From positions 1,240,001 through 1,304,000 of the forward strand of contig NZ_CP044344.1 of assembly GCF_008761635.1 (NCBI RefSeq): a stretch of 64,000 bases of DNA. The letters run 5' to 3'. Below, one piece after another: positions 45,250 to 53,810 of this stretch (position 1 is its first letter; every line of letters begins with the position of its first letter). The notes under the pieces are model-generated. The model saw nothing but the letters and a program-made list of their open reading frames with translations. It ran no database searches and had not been told where the DNA came from. Both the position numbers and the translations under genes were made by a program. The DNA is from Nocardioides cynanchi. Lineage in GTDB: Bacteria; Actinomycetota; Actinomycetes; Propionibacteriales; Nocardioidaceae.

Positions 45250-46656
45250 GTGACCACCCGCATCGACCAGCCGTTCACCGCCGCCGACCTGTCCGGCCTC
45301 CGGAGCGCCTGCACCGGGCCGGTGCTGACGCCGGACCAGCCCGGCTACGCCGACGAGGTCGCCACCTGGAACCTCTCGGTCCGGCTCCGTCCCGCCGTCG
45401 TCGTGGGGGCCGCCGGACCCGACGACGTGGTCGCGGCCGTGCGCTGGGCCACCGAGCGCGGCCTGGCGATCGGGGTCAACGCCACCGGCCACGGCGCCGT
45501 CCCGAACGCCGACGGCGCGCTGCTGGTCAGCACCCGGCGGATGACCTCGGTCAGGGTCGACCCGGTGCTCGGCACCGCGACGGTGGCGGCCGGGGCGCGG
45601 ATGCGGGACGTGACCGCGGCCGCGGCGCCGTACGGCCTGGCCCCGGTGCAGGGCTCGACCGGCTCGGCCGGTGCGGTCGGCTACACCCTCGGCGGCGGCC
45701 TCGGGGTGATGAGCCGCACCTTCGGCCTGGCTGTCGACCACGTCACCACCATCGACGTGGTCACCCTCGACGGACGGTTGCGCACCGTGGACGCCGACCA
45801 CGACGCCGACCTGTTCTGGGCGCTGCGCGGCGGACGGGGGAACTTCGGCGTCGTCACGTCGTACCGGACCATGCTCCAGCGGCTCTCGACGTTCTACGGC
45901 GGCGGGCTGTTCTTCGACGGGGCGGACGCCGGGGAGGTGCTGCATCGGTACCGGGCGTGGATTGCCGACCACTCGGACCGTACGTCGTCCTCGGTGGCGC
46001 TGCTCCGGCTGCCACCGGACCCACGGCTGCCGGAGCCGATCCGCGGCCGCTTCGTGGCCCACCTCCGGATGGCGCACGTCGGTGAGCCGGAGGAGGGGTC
46101 GCGACTCGCGGGGGCGATGCGCGCGAGCGCACCGGTGCTCCTGGAGACCCTCGGTCGGCTGCCCACCACGGCGCTCGACGCCGTTCACCTGGACCCGGTC
46201 GACCCGATGCCCACCCACGAGCGCGGGCTGCTGCTGGACGACCTCGCTGCGGGTGTCGTCGAGGCGGTGCTGGCCCGCGCCGGTGGGGCGGTCGAGCACC
46301 CGCTCGTGGTCACCGACCTGCGCAACCTGGGCGGAGCGATCGCCCGGCCACCCGAGCGGCCCAGCGCCGTACCGGGTCGGGACGCGGCCGCGCTGCTGTT
46401 CACCCTCGCCCCCGCCGTACCTCCGCTCGCGGAGGCCGGGCCACGGGCGGTACAGGCGCTGTTCGACGCGGTCGAGCCCTGGCGCTCGACGTCGACGCTG
46501 CCGAGCTTCCTGGGCCGCAGCTTCCGCCCGGCCGACGTGCAGGGAGCCTGGCCGCAGGCGAGCCTGGACCGCCTGCTCGCCGTCAAGGGCGCCTGGGACC
46601 CGGCCAACCAGCTCCGGGTCGGCCACGCCCTGCTCGGCGCCGACGACGTCGGATGA
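45250..46656 (+). CDS. FAD-binding PCMH/BBE-type oxidoreductase
   Basis: A 468-residue flavoprotein of the berberine-bridge/6-hydroxynicotine oxidase type. The PCMH FAD domain includes RPAVVVGAAGPDDVVAAVRWA, NATGHGAV (His may bind FAD covalently), QGSTGSAGAVGYTLGGGLG and GRGNFGVVTSY. The C-terminal BBE element WDPANQLRVGHAL ends the protein. Substrate unknown. The GTG at 45250 has GAGGAG eight bases upstream; the further upstream frame lacks this. It is divergent from the LuxR-type regulator. Confidence 0.85.
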   Translation: MTTRIDQPFTAADLSGLRSACTGPVLTPDQPGYADEVATWNLSVRLRPAVVVGAAGPDDVVAAVRWATERGLAIGVNATGHGAVPNADGALLVSTRRMTSVRVDPVLGTATVAAGARMRDVTAAAAPYGLAPVQGSTGSAGAVGYTLGGGLGVMSRTFGLAVDHVTTIDVVTLDGRLRTVDADHDADLFWALRGGRGNFGVVTSYRTMLQRLSTFYGGGLFFDGADAGEVLHRYRAWIADHSDRTSSSVALLRLPPDPRLPEPIRGRFVAHLRMAHVGEPEEGSRLAGAMRASAPVLLETLGRLPTTALDAVHLDPVDPMPTHERGLLLDDLAAGVVEAVLARAGGAVEHPLVVTDLRNLGGAIARPPERPSAVPGRDAAALLFTLAPAVPPLAEAGPRAVQALFDAVEPWRSTSTLPSFLGRSFRPADVQGAWPQASLDRLLAVKGAWDPANQLRVGHALLGADDVG

Positions 46657-46689
46657 GCCGGCTCGCGCGGCGGCTGAGCCCGGGTCGGC

Positions 46690-47055
46690 TCACAGCCGGG
46701 CGACGTAGCGTCGGCCGCGCAGCGCCTCCTCGACCAGCTCCGCACCGCGGCGGACGCCGAGCAGGCGCGCCTCCTCGGCCTGCCAGGTCAGGACCGCTGC
46801 CTCGATGATGTCGGGCTGGGCGACGTCGCGCAGGCCCGAGCGCGCCTCGCTGAGACCGCGCCGGCACGCCGCCTGGTTGGCCTCGACGTGCAGCACAGCG
46901 AAGCGGGCCAGCACGACCGGGTGCTTGCGCAGCGCGGGATAGGCGCGGAAGTCGGCCGGGCACTGGTCGAGCAGCCAGTTGCAGGCCGAGCGCTCCCAGT
47001 CGGGAGCGTCGGGCGGGCGGACCTCACGGGGCCAGCCGGGCGGCTTGACGAGCAT
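46690..47055 (-). CDS. Conserved hypothetical protein (121 residues)
   Basis: A soluble, helix-rich protein beginning MLVKPPGWPREVRPPDAPDWER. It has a central KHPVVLARFAVLHVEANQAACRRGLSEAR and ends GRRYVARL. A GGAGAG lies directly before the ATG at 47055, though very close. I do not recognise a domain; proteins of this look occur in actinobacteria. It converges on the flavoprotein gene (33-base gap) and follows the GNAT gene at 47087 by 31 bases. Confidence 0.65.
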   Translation of the reverse strand: MLVKPPGWPREVRPPDAPDWERSACNWLLDQCPADFRAYPALRKHPVVLARFAVLHVEANQAACRRGLSEARSGLRDVAQPDIIEAAVLTWQAEEARLLGVRRGAELVEEALRGRRYVARL

Positions 47056-47086
47056 CTCTCCATCATCGGTCGAACAGGTGTTCGAG

Positions 47087-47677
47087 TCAATCGGAGATGC
47101 CGAACCGCTCCTCCAGGTCGGCCAGGCGCGGGTCGCGCAGTCCCGCGGCACCGTGCTCCCACCACACGTCGGGGTAGATCAGCTGACCGGTCATCCAGGG
47201 CTCGTGCGCGTCGAACAGCACGACCTGGAAGGCCGGGCGTGGCGTCCGCTCGAGCGCGGCCGGCAGGAAGCCGCGCCGGTCGGCGCGGTCGAAGCCCCGG
47301 GTGCCGTAGTAGGACGGGCTGCCCTCGAGGAACAGGGCAGGCGTCCCGCTCCCCCGCGCCGTCGCGACGGCGGCGGCCACGAGGGCCGAACCGGTGCCGG
47401 CCCCCTGTCGCTCCGGTACGACGGACAGCGGGCTGAGCACCCACACCTCGACCAGCTCCCGGCGGGCGTCCACCCAGGCCCGGCTGAGCCCGACGTGACC
47501 GAGCACCGCACCGCGCTCCTCCGCCACGAGCCCCGCTCGCCGGTGGTGGCCCAGACCCTCCCAGATCGCGGCGACGTCGGCCCCGTGCGCCGGGTCGTCG
47601 GCGCCGAAGGCCGCGGTGACCACGCGTCGTACGGACTCCCGATCGGCCGGCTGCTCCGGTCGCACCTCGAAACTCAT
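47087..47677 (-). CDS. GNAT family N-acetyltransferase
   Basis: A 196-residue GNAT protein. Strand AGLVAEERGAVLGHVGLSRAWVD leads to the acetyl-CoA loop LSVVPERQGAGTGSALVAAAVATARGSG, and LEGSPSYYGTRGFDRA follows, the usual YYxxxGF closing motif. It would acetylate a small amine or protein N-terminus; the target is unknown. The ATG at 47677 lies 36 bases from the divergent second GNAT gene. Confidence 0.85.
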   Translation of the reverse strand: MSFEVRPEQPADRESVRRVVTAAFGADDPAHGADVAAIWEGLGHHRRAGLVAEERGAVLGHVGLSRAWVDARRELVEVWVLSPLSVVPERQGAGTGSALVAAAVATARGSGTPALFLEGSPSYYGTRGFDRADRRGFLPAALERTPRPAFQVVLFDAHEPWMTGQLIYPDVWWEHGAAGLRDPRLADLEERFGISD

Positions 47678-47713
47678 GCGCGCCACGCTGCCATGCCTGC
47701 GTACGGTGCCGCC

Positions 47714-48505
47714 ATGGAGATCGACTCGCTGGCCTACCGCACCGACCTCGCGATGCTCGAGCTCTCCGGCAGCACCGTCACCGACCGCGGCGGCTACCTG
47801 GTGGTGCGGACGCCGGACAACCCGACCTTCTGGTGGGGCAACCACCTGCTGCTCCCCCACGCACCCCGCGACGCGGAGGAGGCGAACGGGTGGGTGACGA
47901 CGTTCGAGCGGGAGTTCCCCGAGGCCCGGCATCGCACCTTCGGTGTCGACGGTACGACGGGTGAGCTCGCCGACCTCGCGGCCTTCGCCGCGCTCGGCAT
48001 GGAGACCGAGGTGCTCAGCGTGATGACCGCGACGGAGGTACACCCGCCTCCGCACCCCAACACCGAGGCGGCCGTCCGGACCCTGGTCTCCGACGACGAC
48101 TGGTCCCAGCAGGTCGAGCTCAGCATGGTCGGCGAGGAGTTCGGCTACAACCGCGCCTTCTGCACCGCCCGGACCGCGGCCGAGCGGAGCCTGGTCGAGC
48201 AGGGGTACGGCGCGTGGTGGGGCGCGTTCGACGGCGCGACGCTGCTCGCCTCGCTCGGGCTCTTCACCGCCTCCCCCGGCCTGGCCCGCTTCCAGCACGT
48301 GAAGACCCACCCCGACTCCCGCGGCCGCGGCCTTGCCGGCACCCTCGTGCACCGCGCCAGCCGCTACGGCTTCGAGGAGCTCGGCGCCCGCACGCTGGTG
48401 ATGGTCGCCGATCCGGACTACCTCGCGATCCGGATCTACCGGTCCGTCGGCTTCGCCGACACCGAGCGCCAGCTCCAGGTCACCCGCCAGCCGCCCCACG
48501 ACTGA
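47714..48505 (+). CDS. GNAT family N-acetyltransferase, long form
   Basis: A 263-residue protein with a C-terminal GNAT domain (about 140-255). The acetyl-CoA loop is FQHVKTHPDSRGRGLAGTLVHRASRYGFEEL, followed by VADPDYLAIRIYRSVGFADTERQ. The N-terminal half contains FWWGNHLLLPHAP and probably forms a second, degenerate GNAT-like half. The ATG at 47714 is preceded by a spaced G/C-rich leader without a strong ribosome site. It converges on the DUF3105 gene, with 9 bases between the stops. Confidence 0.83.
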   Translation: MEIDSLAYRTDLAMLELSGSTVTDRGGYLVVRTPDNPTFWWGNHLLLPHAPRDAEEANGWVTTFEREFPEARHRTFGVDGTTGELADLAAFAALGMETEVLSVMTATEVHPPPHPNTEAAVRTLVSDDDWSQQVELSMVGEEFGYNRAFCTARTAAERSLVEQGYGAWWGAFDGATLLASLGLFTASPGLARFQHVKTHPDSRGRGLAGTLVHRASRYGFEELGARTLVMVADPDYLAIRIYRSVGFADTERQLQVTRQPPHD

Positions 48506-48514
48506 TCACGGGGC

Positions 48515-49093
48515 TCAACGTCCCGCCAGGGCGTGCACGCCTCCCGCACACGAGGCGTTCGGCTCCGGGGCGGTGTGGCCGTCGCCGTAGAACCCGAGGA
48601 ACGTCGCCAGGCGGGGGTCGTCGGCACCGGTGAGGTCGAGCTGGGCGTCCCACACCGTGACCACCACGGGCGCCGGCAGGCCGTCGTACGGCGAGAGGAT
48701 GGTCTTGCCGCTCTTCACTGCGTGCAGGGCGGAGGTCAGCGCGGCGACGTCGGCCGCCGCGAGCCCGGGCCGGTAGGTGACCCAGACCGTGCCGTGCTCG
48801 AGGGCGTGCACGGCGTTCTCGTTGCGGACCGGCTGCGGGTAGGCGCCGCAGTCCTCCCAGGCCGGGTCGTGGGGGCCGCCGGCCGGAGGGGTCTGGGCGT
48901 AGGTGACCGGGTCGCTGGTGTGATCCCCACCCGCGTAGTCGAAGGTCTGCACCGACGCGAGCTGGGGGATGTCGTTGCCGGGGTCGCCTCCGTGCGACGG
49001 CTTCTGGATCCGGTAGATCTGGTAGCCGATCCCGGCCAGCAGCAGGACGGCGAGGATCCCGACGACGGCACGGCGGGCGGAGGGGTTGGGCAC
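48515..49093 (-). CDS. DUF3105 membrane-anchored protein
   Basis: A 192-residue protein with an N-terminal transmembrane anchor (RAVVGILAVLLLAGIGYQIYRI). An outside domain follows, with the DUF3105 blocks YAQTPPAGGPHDPAWEDCGAYPQPV and NENAVHALEHGTVWVTYRP. Two Cys (in EDCGAY and ASCAGG) could form a disulfide. Function unknown; the family is common in actinobacteria. It may follow the sigma gene (49125) in one transcript. Confidence 0.82.
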   Translation of the reverse strand: MPNPSARRAVVGILAVLLLAGIGYQIYRIQKPSHGGDPGNDIPQLASVQTFDYAGGDHTSDPVTYAQTPPAGGPHDPAWEDCGAYPQPVRNENAVHALEHGTVWVTYRPGLAAADVAALTSALHAVKSGKTILSPYDGLPAPVVVTVWDAQLDLTGADDPRLATFLGFYGDGHTAPEPNASCAGGVHALAGR

Positions 49094-49124
49094 GGGGCGC
49101 AGGCTATCGGCCGGACCGGGCGGG

Positions 49125-49619
49125 TCAGGGCGACACCAGCTCCTCGGCGAGGTCGGGGACGCTCTCCCGCAGCCGCTTCAGGGCATCACGCGCCTGGGAC
49201 TTCACCGTACCGACCGCGATGCCGAGCGCCTCCGCGGTCTGGGCCTCGGTGAGGTCCTCGTAGTAGCGCAGCACGATCACCGCGCGCTGGCGGGGCGCCA
49301 GCAGGGCCAGCGCCTGCTGCAGCTGCATCCGGTCCTCGGCGCCGTCGTCCTGCTCCGCCCGGTCGGGCACCAGGTCGGTGTGCACCTCCCGCCAGCGCCG
49401 CCGCCGCCAGCGCGAGACGTTCTGCCGGACCAGGATCGTGCGCACGTAGGGCTCCGGGTCCCCGACGATCCGGCCCCACGCGCCGACCGCCTTCACCAGC
49501 GACTGCTGGAGCAGGTCCTCGGCGTCGTGGTGGTCGCCGGTCAGGAGGTACGCCGTGCGCAGCAGCGCGTCGTACCGCGCGGCCACGAACGCCTCGAAGT
49601 CGTCACGGCCGGCTGACAC
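49125..49619 (-). CDS. SigE-family ECF sigma factor, copy A
   Basis: A 164-residue ECF sigma factor. Region 2 is FEAFVAARYDALLRTAYLLTGDHHDAEDLLQQSLVKA (residues 8-44), and region 4 is LALLAPRQRAVIVLRYYEDLTEAQTAEALGIAVGTVKSQARDAL. Both fit the SigE-type actinobacterial group. It would direct RNA polymerase to a small regulon. Its ATG at 49619 overlaps the 3' end of the upstream membrane gene by 17 bases, an arrangement repeated at 55735-57508. That membrane protein may act as its anti-sigma factor, but the order (membrane gene first) is unusual. Confidence 0.87.
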   Translation of the reverse strand: MSAGRDDFEAFVAARYDALLRTAYLLTGDHHDAEDLLQQSLVKAVGAWGRIVGDPEPYVRTILVRQNVSRWRRRRWREVHTDLVPDRAEQDDGAEDRMQLQQALALLAPRQRAVIVLRYYEDLTEAQTAEALGIAVGTVKSQARDALKRLRESVPDLAEELVSP

Positions 49620-50916
49620 GGGTCCCCCGCACCACGAGTGTGACCAGGCCGAGCAGGATCGCCAGCGCCACCGACCAGCCGAGGACCTTGCGCGGGTCGG
49701 GGGGGCTGGAAGGCGGACTCGCGTGGACCGACGGGCCGGTCAGCAGGTCGGTGGCCACCTGCGAGAGCACGAAGTGGCCGATCAACGGCCGGACCCGGCC
49801 GGTGCGGACGTCGACGCTGTCGAGCTCCCCGCGGGCATCGGCACCCGTGACGCCGACCTCGACGATCGCGTGGTGGTCGTCCAGCCAGCCGTCGACGGCG
49901 TAGGCGTGCCGGGACCGGCCCACCGTCAGGGTCTGGTAGCCGAGCAGGGCTCCCCCTCCGGCCGGGATCCGGCCGGTGACCAGGTTGCCGTTGTTGCCTT
50001 GCCCCTGGAGCCCGACCAGCCGGCTGCCCGAGGGGTTCACCGACATCGGCTGATGCTGAGCGCCGGCCCAGGTGACCCGGACCGGCGCCGCCTGGCCGTC
50101 GAGGTCGGTGACCAGCGCTGACCGGGCGTGGTAGGTCACCAGCCGGTGGCCGGTGGCCGTGCTGTTGAGATCTTGCAGGGACTCCGGCAGCGGTTCGGGC
50201 CGGCCGGACGGAAGGTCCCAGCGATAGGTCCGGTACCCGACGGCGGCACCCTCGTCCGGGGAGCCGGCGCCATGGACGTACTGGCCGACGTCGACGAGCA
50301 GGGTGTCGCCGCCGGCCCAGGTCAGCCGGTCGGTCGACAGCCCGTGCACCGTGGGGGGCCGCCAGCGCTGCACCGCGCCCGTGACCAGGTCGTGCACGTC
50401 CAGGCCGCTGACCGGCGCCGGGGAGTTCGGTCGCCCTCGCACCCGGCCGGTGACCCACACCGCGAGCCGTCGTCCGTCGGGCGACAGCGACACCGGGTCG
50501 GCGAAGGTGAGATCCGGGACCCGGCGGGGCAGGTGCAGGAACCCGTAGTGTCCCGTGGCCGCGGTCACCCCGACGTAGCCGTTCTGCTCGTGCCAGAAGG
50601 TGCGCTGGATCGCGGGGATCACGGCGATCAGCCGACCCGGAGGTCCGTCGTAGGAGTGCAGCCACGGACTCGGCGGGAACAGCCGGTCGGGCACCTGCGT
50701 CACCGAACCCGGGTCGGCCGGGGCGACGACGCGGGCGCTGTGCCAGGCCCAGCCGCCGACACCGACCAACAGGACCAGCACGGCGACGAGGAGAGCGGTG
50801 CCCGCCTGCCCGACCCGACGACGTCGTACGCCGCGGCTCCACAGGTCGTTCGGTGGGGCGCCGGGCGGCGTCGCGCCGGCCAGGTCGCCCAGCCGATCGC
50901 GCAGGTCCGCGGCCAT
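49603..50916 (-). CDS. Membrane protein with propeller-like outer domain (sigma partner A)
   Basis: A 437-residue protein. The cytoplasmic N-terminus (MAADLRDRLGDLAGATPPGAPPNDLW) is followed by a transmembrane helix (LLVAVLVLLVGVGGWAW), then an outer domain of repeated WD/TolB-like blades, and a second helix near the end (VLGWSVALAILLGLVTLVV). GGAGG lies before the ATG at 50916. It resembles the partner at 56240: both have a short N-tail with a PPNLW-type word, a helix at about 40-60 and a PSPWL segment. The family is not named by me, and an anti-sigma or surface-sensing role is inferred from pairing with the sigma gene. Confidence 0.7.
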   Translation of the reverse strand: MAADLRDRLGDLAGATPPGAPPNDLWSRGVRRRRVGQAGTALLVAVLVLLVGVGGWAWHSARVVAPADPGSVTQVPDRLFPPSPWLHSYDGPPGRLIAVIPAIQRTFWHEQNGYVGVTAATGHYGFLHLPRRVPDLTFADPVSLSPDGRRLAVWVTGRVRGRPNSPAPVSGLDVHDLVTGAVQRWRPPTVHGLSTDRLTWAGGDTLLVDVGQYVHGAGSPDEGAAVGYRTYRWDLPSGRPEPLPESLQDLNSTATGHRLVTYHARSALVTDLDGQAAPVRVTWAGAQHQPMSVNPSGSRLVGLQGQGNNGNLVTGRIPAGGGALLGYQTLTVGRSRHAYAVDGWLDDHHAIVEVGVTGADARGELDSVDVRTGRVRPLIGHFVLSQVATDLLTGPSVHASPPSSPPDPRKVLGWSVALAILLGLVTLVVRGTRVSRP

Positions 50917-50980
50917 CGGGGTCCTCCTTCGTGGGACATCCTCACTCACTCCTACGCCACGGGGCGGGAGTTCGGAGGGG

Positions 50981-51709
50981 TCAGACCAGGGAACGGACCA
51001 GCAGGGCGAGGGCCGAGATCGTGCAGACCACCAGGACGGCGCGTCGGAAGCCGTCGGCGTCGATCCGGTCACGGGAGACGCTGCCGACCAGGAAGCCGAG
51101 CACCACGCCCGGGGCCAGGGCCAGCGCGAGCAGGGACGCGGTCCGGTCCAGGGAGCCGGAGAGCGCCAGTCCGCTCAGGCTGATCAGCACCCCGACGAAG
51201 AAGAAGACCGACAGGGTGGCCCGCACGACCTCGGGCCGCTCGCGCTGGAACAGCAGCGCGATCGGCGGGCCGCCGATCGAGGTGGCCGTGCCCGATGCGC
51301 CGGCGACGAAGCCCGCGATCGCCAGGCTGGCCGGGTTGAGGGGTACGACGAGGTTGCGCATCGACGACAGCGCCACCGCGACCAGCACCATCACCGCCAG
51401 GGCGACCCCGATCTGGGACTCGGTGAACGATCCGACCAGCCACGCGCCGAGCACCGTCCCCGGCACCCGCGCCGGCAGCGACCAGCCGATCGCCCGCCAG
51501 TCCACGTGCGCCCGCTCCCCCGCGAGCATCAGCCCGGAGATCAGCAGCGCCAGCCACAGCGGCAGGGCCGGCACCAGCGACGGTGCGAGCAGGGCAGCGA
51601 CCGGAGCGGTGAGCAGCCCGAGCCCGAGGCCGACGACGGCCTGGACGAAGGCACCCACGGCGGCCACCAGACCGACGATGACGACGACCTGCCAGGAGAG
51701 ATCGGCCAA
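50981..51709 (-). CDS. TSUP family (TauE/SafE) membrane transporter
   Basis: A 242-residue membrane protein of about seven to eight helices with the TSUP repeats GAFVQAVVGLGLGLLTAPVAALL and GFVAGASGTATSIGGPPIALLF. This family exports sulfite, sulfolactate or other small anions; the substrate is unknown here. The start ATG at 51709 is 12 bases after the stop of the XdhC-like gene, so they are likely co-transcribed. Confidence 0.85.
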   Translation of the reverse strand: MADLSWQVVVIVGLVAAVGAFVQAVVGLGLGLLTAPVAALLAPSLVPALPLWLALLISGLMLAGERAHVDWRAIGWSLPARVPGTVLGAWLVGSFTESQIGVALAVMVLVAVALSSMRNLVVPLNPASLAIAGFVAGASGTATSIGGPPIALLFQRERPEVVRATLSVFFFVGVLISLSGLALSGSLDRTASLLALALAPGVVLGFLVGSVSRDRIDADGFRRAVLVVCTISALALLVRSLV

Positions 51710-51721
51710 GGTCAGCCGCGC

Positions 51722-52180
51722 TCAGCCACGGAGGGAACCACCGGGCCTGCCGTAGGACTCCGCCACGATCTCGGCCACGACCGACAGCGCGATCTCGCCG
51801 GGCCCCTTGCCGCCGAGGTCGTGGCCGGCCGGGACGTGGAGCTTGTCCAGCCCCGGCGCGCCGGCGAGCTCCTCCTTGATCCGCGCGGCGCGACCGCGGC
51901 TAGCCATCATCGCGACGTACGACGCGGGCGAGGCGAGCGCGTCGCGCAGGAACTGCGGTGCGTCGGGCGCGTCGTGGTCGCAGAGCAGCACCGCGTCTCC
52001 CTCGGCCGGGGCCAGGGAGGCGAGGCCGGGGCCACCGTCGTCCTCGGCAAGCACGACCACCTCGCGGCCCGCGGCCGTGGCGATCGCCTCGACGGCAGCA
52101 GAGATCGGGTTGGCGGTGAGCACCAGGATCCGTCCGAGCTCGGGCCGGTCGTCGGACCAGGGTTGCTCGCGCTCTGCCAT
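51722..52180 (-). CDS. XdhC Rossmann-domain protein (C-terminal domain only)
   Basis: A 152-residue protein matching the C-terminal Rossmann domain of XdhC/CoxI factors: GRILVLTANPISAAVEAIATAAGREVVVLAEDD, then YVAMMASRGRAARIKEEL and HVPAGHDLGGKGPGEIALSVVAEI. XdhC proteins insert sulfurated molybdenum cofactor into xanthine dehydrogenase. The N-terminal CoxI domain with its cysteine is missing, and no molybdenum enzyme lies in the window. I chose the ATG at 52180 because GGTGAGG lies just before it. It probably belongs with the neighbouring YjbQ and TSUP genes. Confidence 0.8.
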   Translation of the reverse strand: MAEREQPWSDDRPELGRILVLTANPISAAVEAIATAAGREVVVLAEDDGGPGLASLAPAEGDAVLLCDHDAPDAPQFLRDALASPASYVAMMASRGRAARIKEELAGAPGLDKLHVPAGHDLGGKGPGEIALSVVAEIVAESYGRPGGSLRG

Positions 52181-52184
52181 GGCC

Positions 52185-52598
52185 TCACCCTTCCAGAAAC
52201 GACAGCCGGACCTCACGGTCGGGGTTGTCCACGTTGAGGTCGACCAGGCAGATGCTCTGCCAGGTGCCGAGGGCCAGCCGCCCGTCCACCACCGGGACGG
52301 TCGCGTACGGCGGGATCAGTGCCGGCATCACGTGGGACCGACCGTGCCCCGCGGAGCCGTGCCGGTGCCGCCAGCGGTCGTCGGCCGGCAGCAGGTCGGC
52401 CAGTGCCGCCAGCAGGTCGTCGTCGGATCCAGCGCCGGTCTCGAGGATCGCGATCCCGGCAGTCGCGTGCGGCACGAAGACGTGCAGCAGACCCGACGCC
52501 GACCCGTCGTACGCCGCGACGAACTCCGCGCACTCGCGGGTGAGGTCGTGCACCGTCTCGCGGCCACCGGTGTGGACGCGCAGGGTCTCAGAGCGCAT
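52185..52598 (-). CDS. YjbQ/UPF0047 family protein
   Basis: A 137-residue YjbQ-fold protein. The conserved blocks are HVFVPHATAGIAILETGAGSDDDLL and WRHRHGSAGHGRSHVMPALIPP, and the C-terminal GTWQSICLVDLNVDNPDREV closes the barrel. Members have low thiamin-phosphate synthase activity but the real function is unclear. The ATG at 52598 lies inside the end of the small membrane gene (11-base overlap), and the stop is 4 bases from the XdhC-like start. Confidence 0.87.
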   Translation of the reverse strand: MRSETLRVHTGGRETVHDLTRECAEFVAAYDGSASGLLHVFVPHATAGIAILETGAGSDDDLLAALADLLPADDRWRHRHGSAGHGRSHVMPALIPPYATVPVVDGRLALGTWQSICLVDLNVDNPDREVRLSFLEG

Positions 52599-52785
52599 GG
52601 GCCCGGTCCGCGTGCCGGTAGGGGTCCTCGTCGTGGACGTACCACCAGACCCAGGTCAACGGGAACGCCAGGCCCGCCAGCACCGCCACCGGGACCGACG
52701 TGCCGCGACGTCGCGAGCCCAGGCCGGTGGTCACCGGCAGGACGGACGCCACCAGCACGAGCAGCGCGACGCCGATGACCAGCAT
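52588..52785 (-). CDS. Small membrane protein (65 residues)
   Basis: A short protein with two hydrophobic helices, MLVIGVALLVLVASVLPVTTGL and VPVAVLAGLAFPLTWVWWYV, and an acidic/basic C-tail (HDEDPYRHADRAHAL). Codon use fits the genome. It overlaps the YjbQ gene by 11 bases, so it heads that operon. Function unknown. The 128 bases to the divergent ABC gene hold the shared promoter region, with no obvious operator. Confidence 0.62.
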   Translation of the reverse strand: MLVIGVALLVLVASVLPVTTGLGSRRRGTSVPVAVLAGLAFPLTWVWWYVHDEDPYRHADRAHAL

Positions 52786-52913
52786 GCCCCCAGTGTGCCC
52801 GACCCCGAGCCGACCCCCGGGCGGCCCCTAGGGGTTACCGGGGTCGGGACCAGAGGCGGTCTCAGCAACCTCCCCGATGCCGGGAGGGCCTCCGGACCAG
52901 CAGAGTCCTCGGC

Positions 52914-53810
52914 ATGATCACAGTTGACTCACTCACCAAGACCTACGGCGGGTTCACCGCCGTCGACGACGTGTCGTTCCGGGCCGAGCCCGGCCGCGTC
53001 ACCGGCTTCCTCGGCCCCAACGGCGCCGGGAAGTCCACCACGATGCGGATCCTCGTCGGGCTGACCCCGGCCTCGTCGGGAACCGCCACGGTCCTCGGCC
53101 GCCGGTACGCCGACCTGCCGAACCCGGGCCGGGAGATCGGGGTCCTCCTCGACGCCTCCGCCCAGCACGCGGGCCGGACCGGACGCGAGATCCTGACCCT
53201 CGCCCAGCGCACCATGCGGGTCCCCGGGGACCGCGTCGACGAGATGCTCGACCTGGTCAGCCTGACGCCGACCGAGGCCGGTCGCCGGGTGCGCGACTAC
53301 TCGCTCGGGATGCGGCAGCGCCTGGGCATCGCCACCGCCCTGATCGGTGACCCCGAGGTCCTGGTCCTGGACGAGCCCGCCAACGGTCTCGACCCGGCCG
53401 GCATCAGGTGGATGCGCGACCTGCTGCGCGGCTTCGCCAACCGGGGCGGCACCGTGCTGCTCTCGTCGCACCTGTTGCACGAGATCGAGGTCGTCGCCGA
53501 CGACCTCGTCGTGATCGGGAACGGCCGGATCGTGGCGTCGGGCACCAAGGGCGAGCTGCTGGCCTCGGCCGGCACCTTCGCCGCGGCGGCGGACGTACCG
53601 ACGCTGTCCGCTGCCCTCACCGCCGCCGGCCACACGGCCACACCGGGCCTCGGAGGCATCCGTACCGACGCCGAGGCAGCCGAGGTCGGGCGTGTCGCGC
53701 TCGCGGCCGGCGTACCCCTGACCGAGCTGCGCCCCGCCGACGGGGCCGGCCTCGAGGAGATGTTCCTCGAGCTCACCGCAGACAACGCACGAGAGGACGT
53801 AGCAGCATGA
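52914..53810 (+). CDS. ABC-2 type transporter ATP-binding protein
   Basis: A 298-residue ATPase with Walker A GPNGAGKST, signature YSLGMRQRLGIATAL, Walker B VLVLDEPANGLDP and SSHLLHEIEVVADD. The C-terminal 80 residues are the variable domain typical of DrrA-like exporters. Together with the next gene it forms a half-size export system for a lipid, drug or peptide of unknown type. Its stop overlaps the permease start (ATGA at 53807). Confidence 0.9.
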   Translation: MITVDSLTKTYGGFTAVDDVSFRAEPGRVTGFLGPNGAGKSTTMRILVGLTPASSGTATVLGRRYADLPNPGREIGVLLDASAQHAGRTGREILTLAQRTMRVPGDRVDEMLDLVSLTPTEAGRRVRDYSLGMRQRLGIATALIGDPEVLVLDEPANGLDPAGIRWMRDLLRGFANRGGTVLLSSHLLHEIEVVADDLVVIGNGRIVASGTKGELLASAGTFAAAADVPTLSAALTAAGHTATPGLGGIRTDAEAAEVGRVALAAGVPLTELRPADGAGLEEMFLELTADNAREDVAA

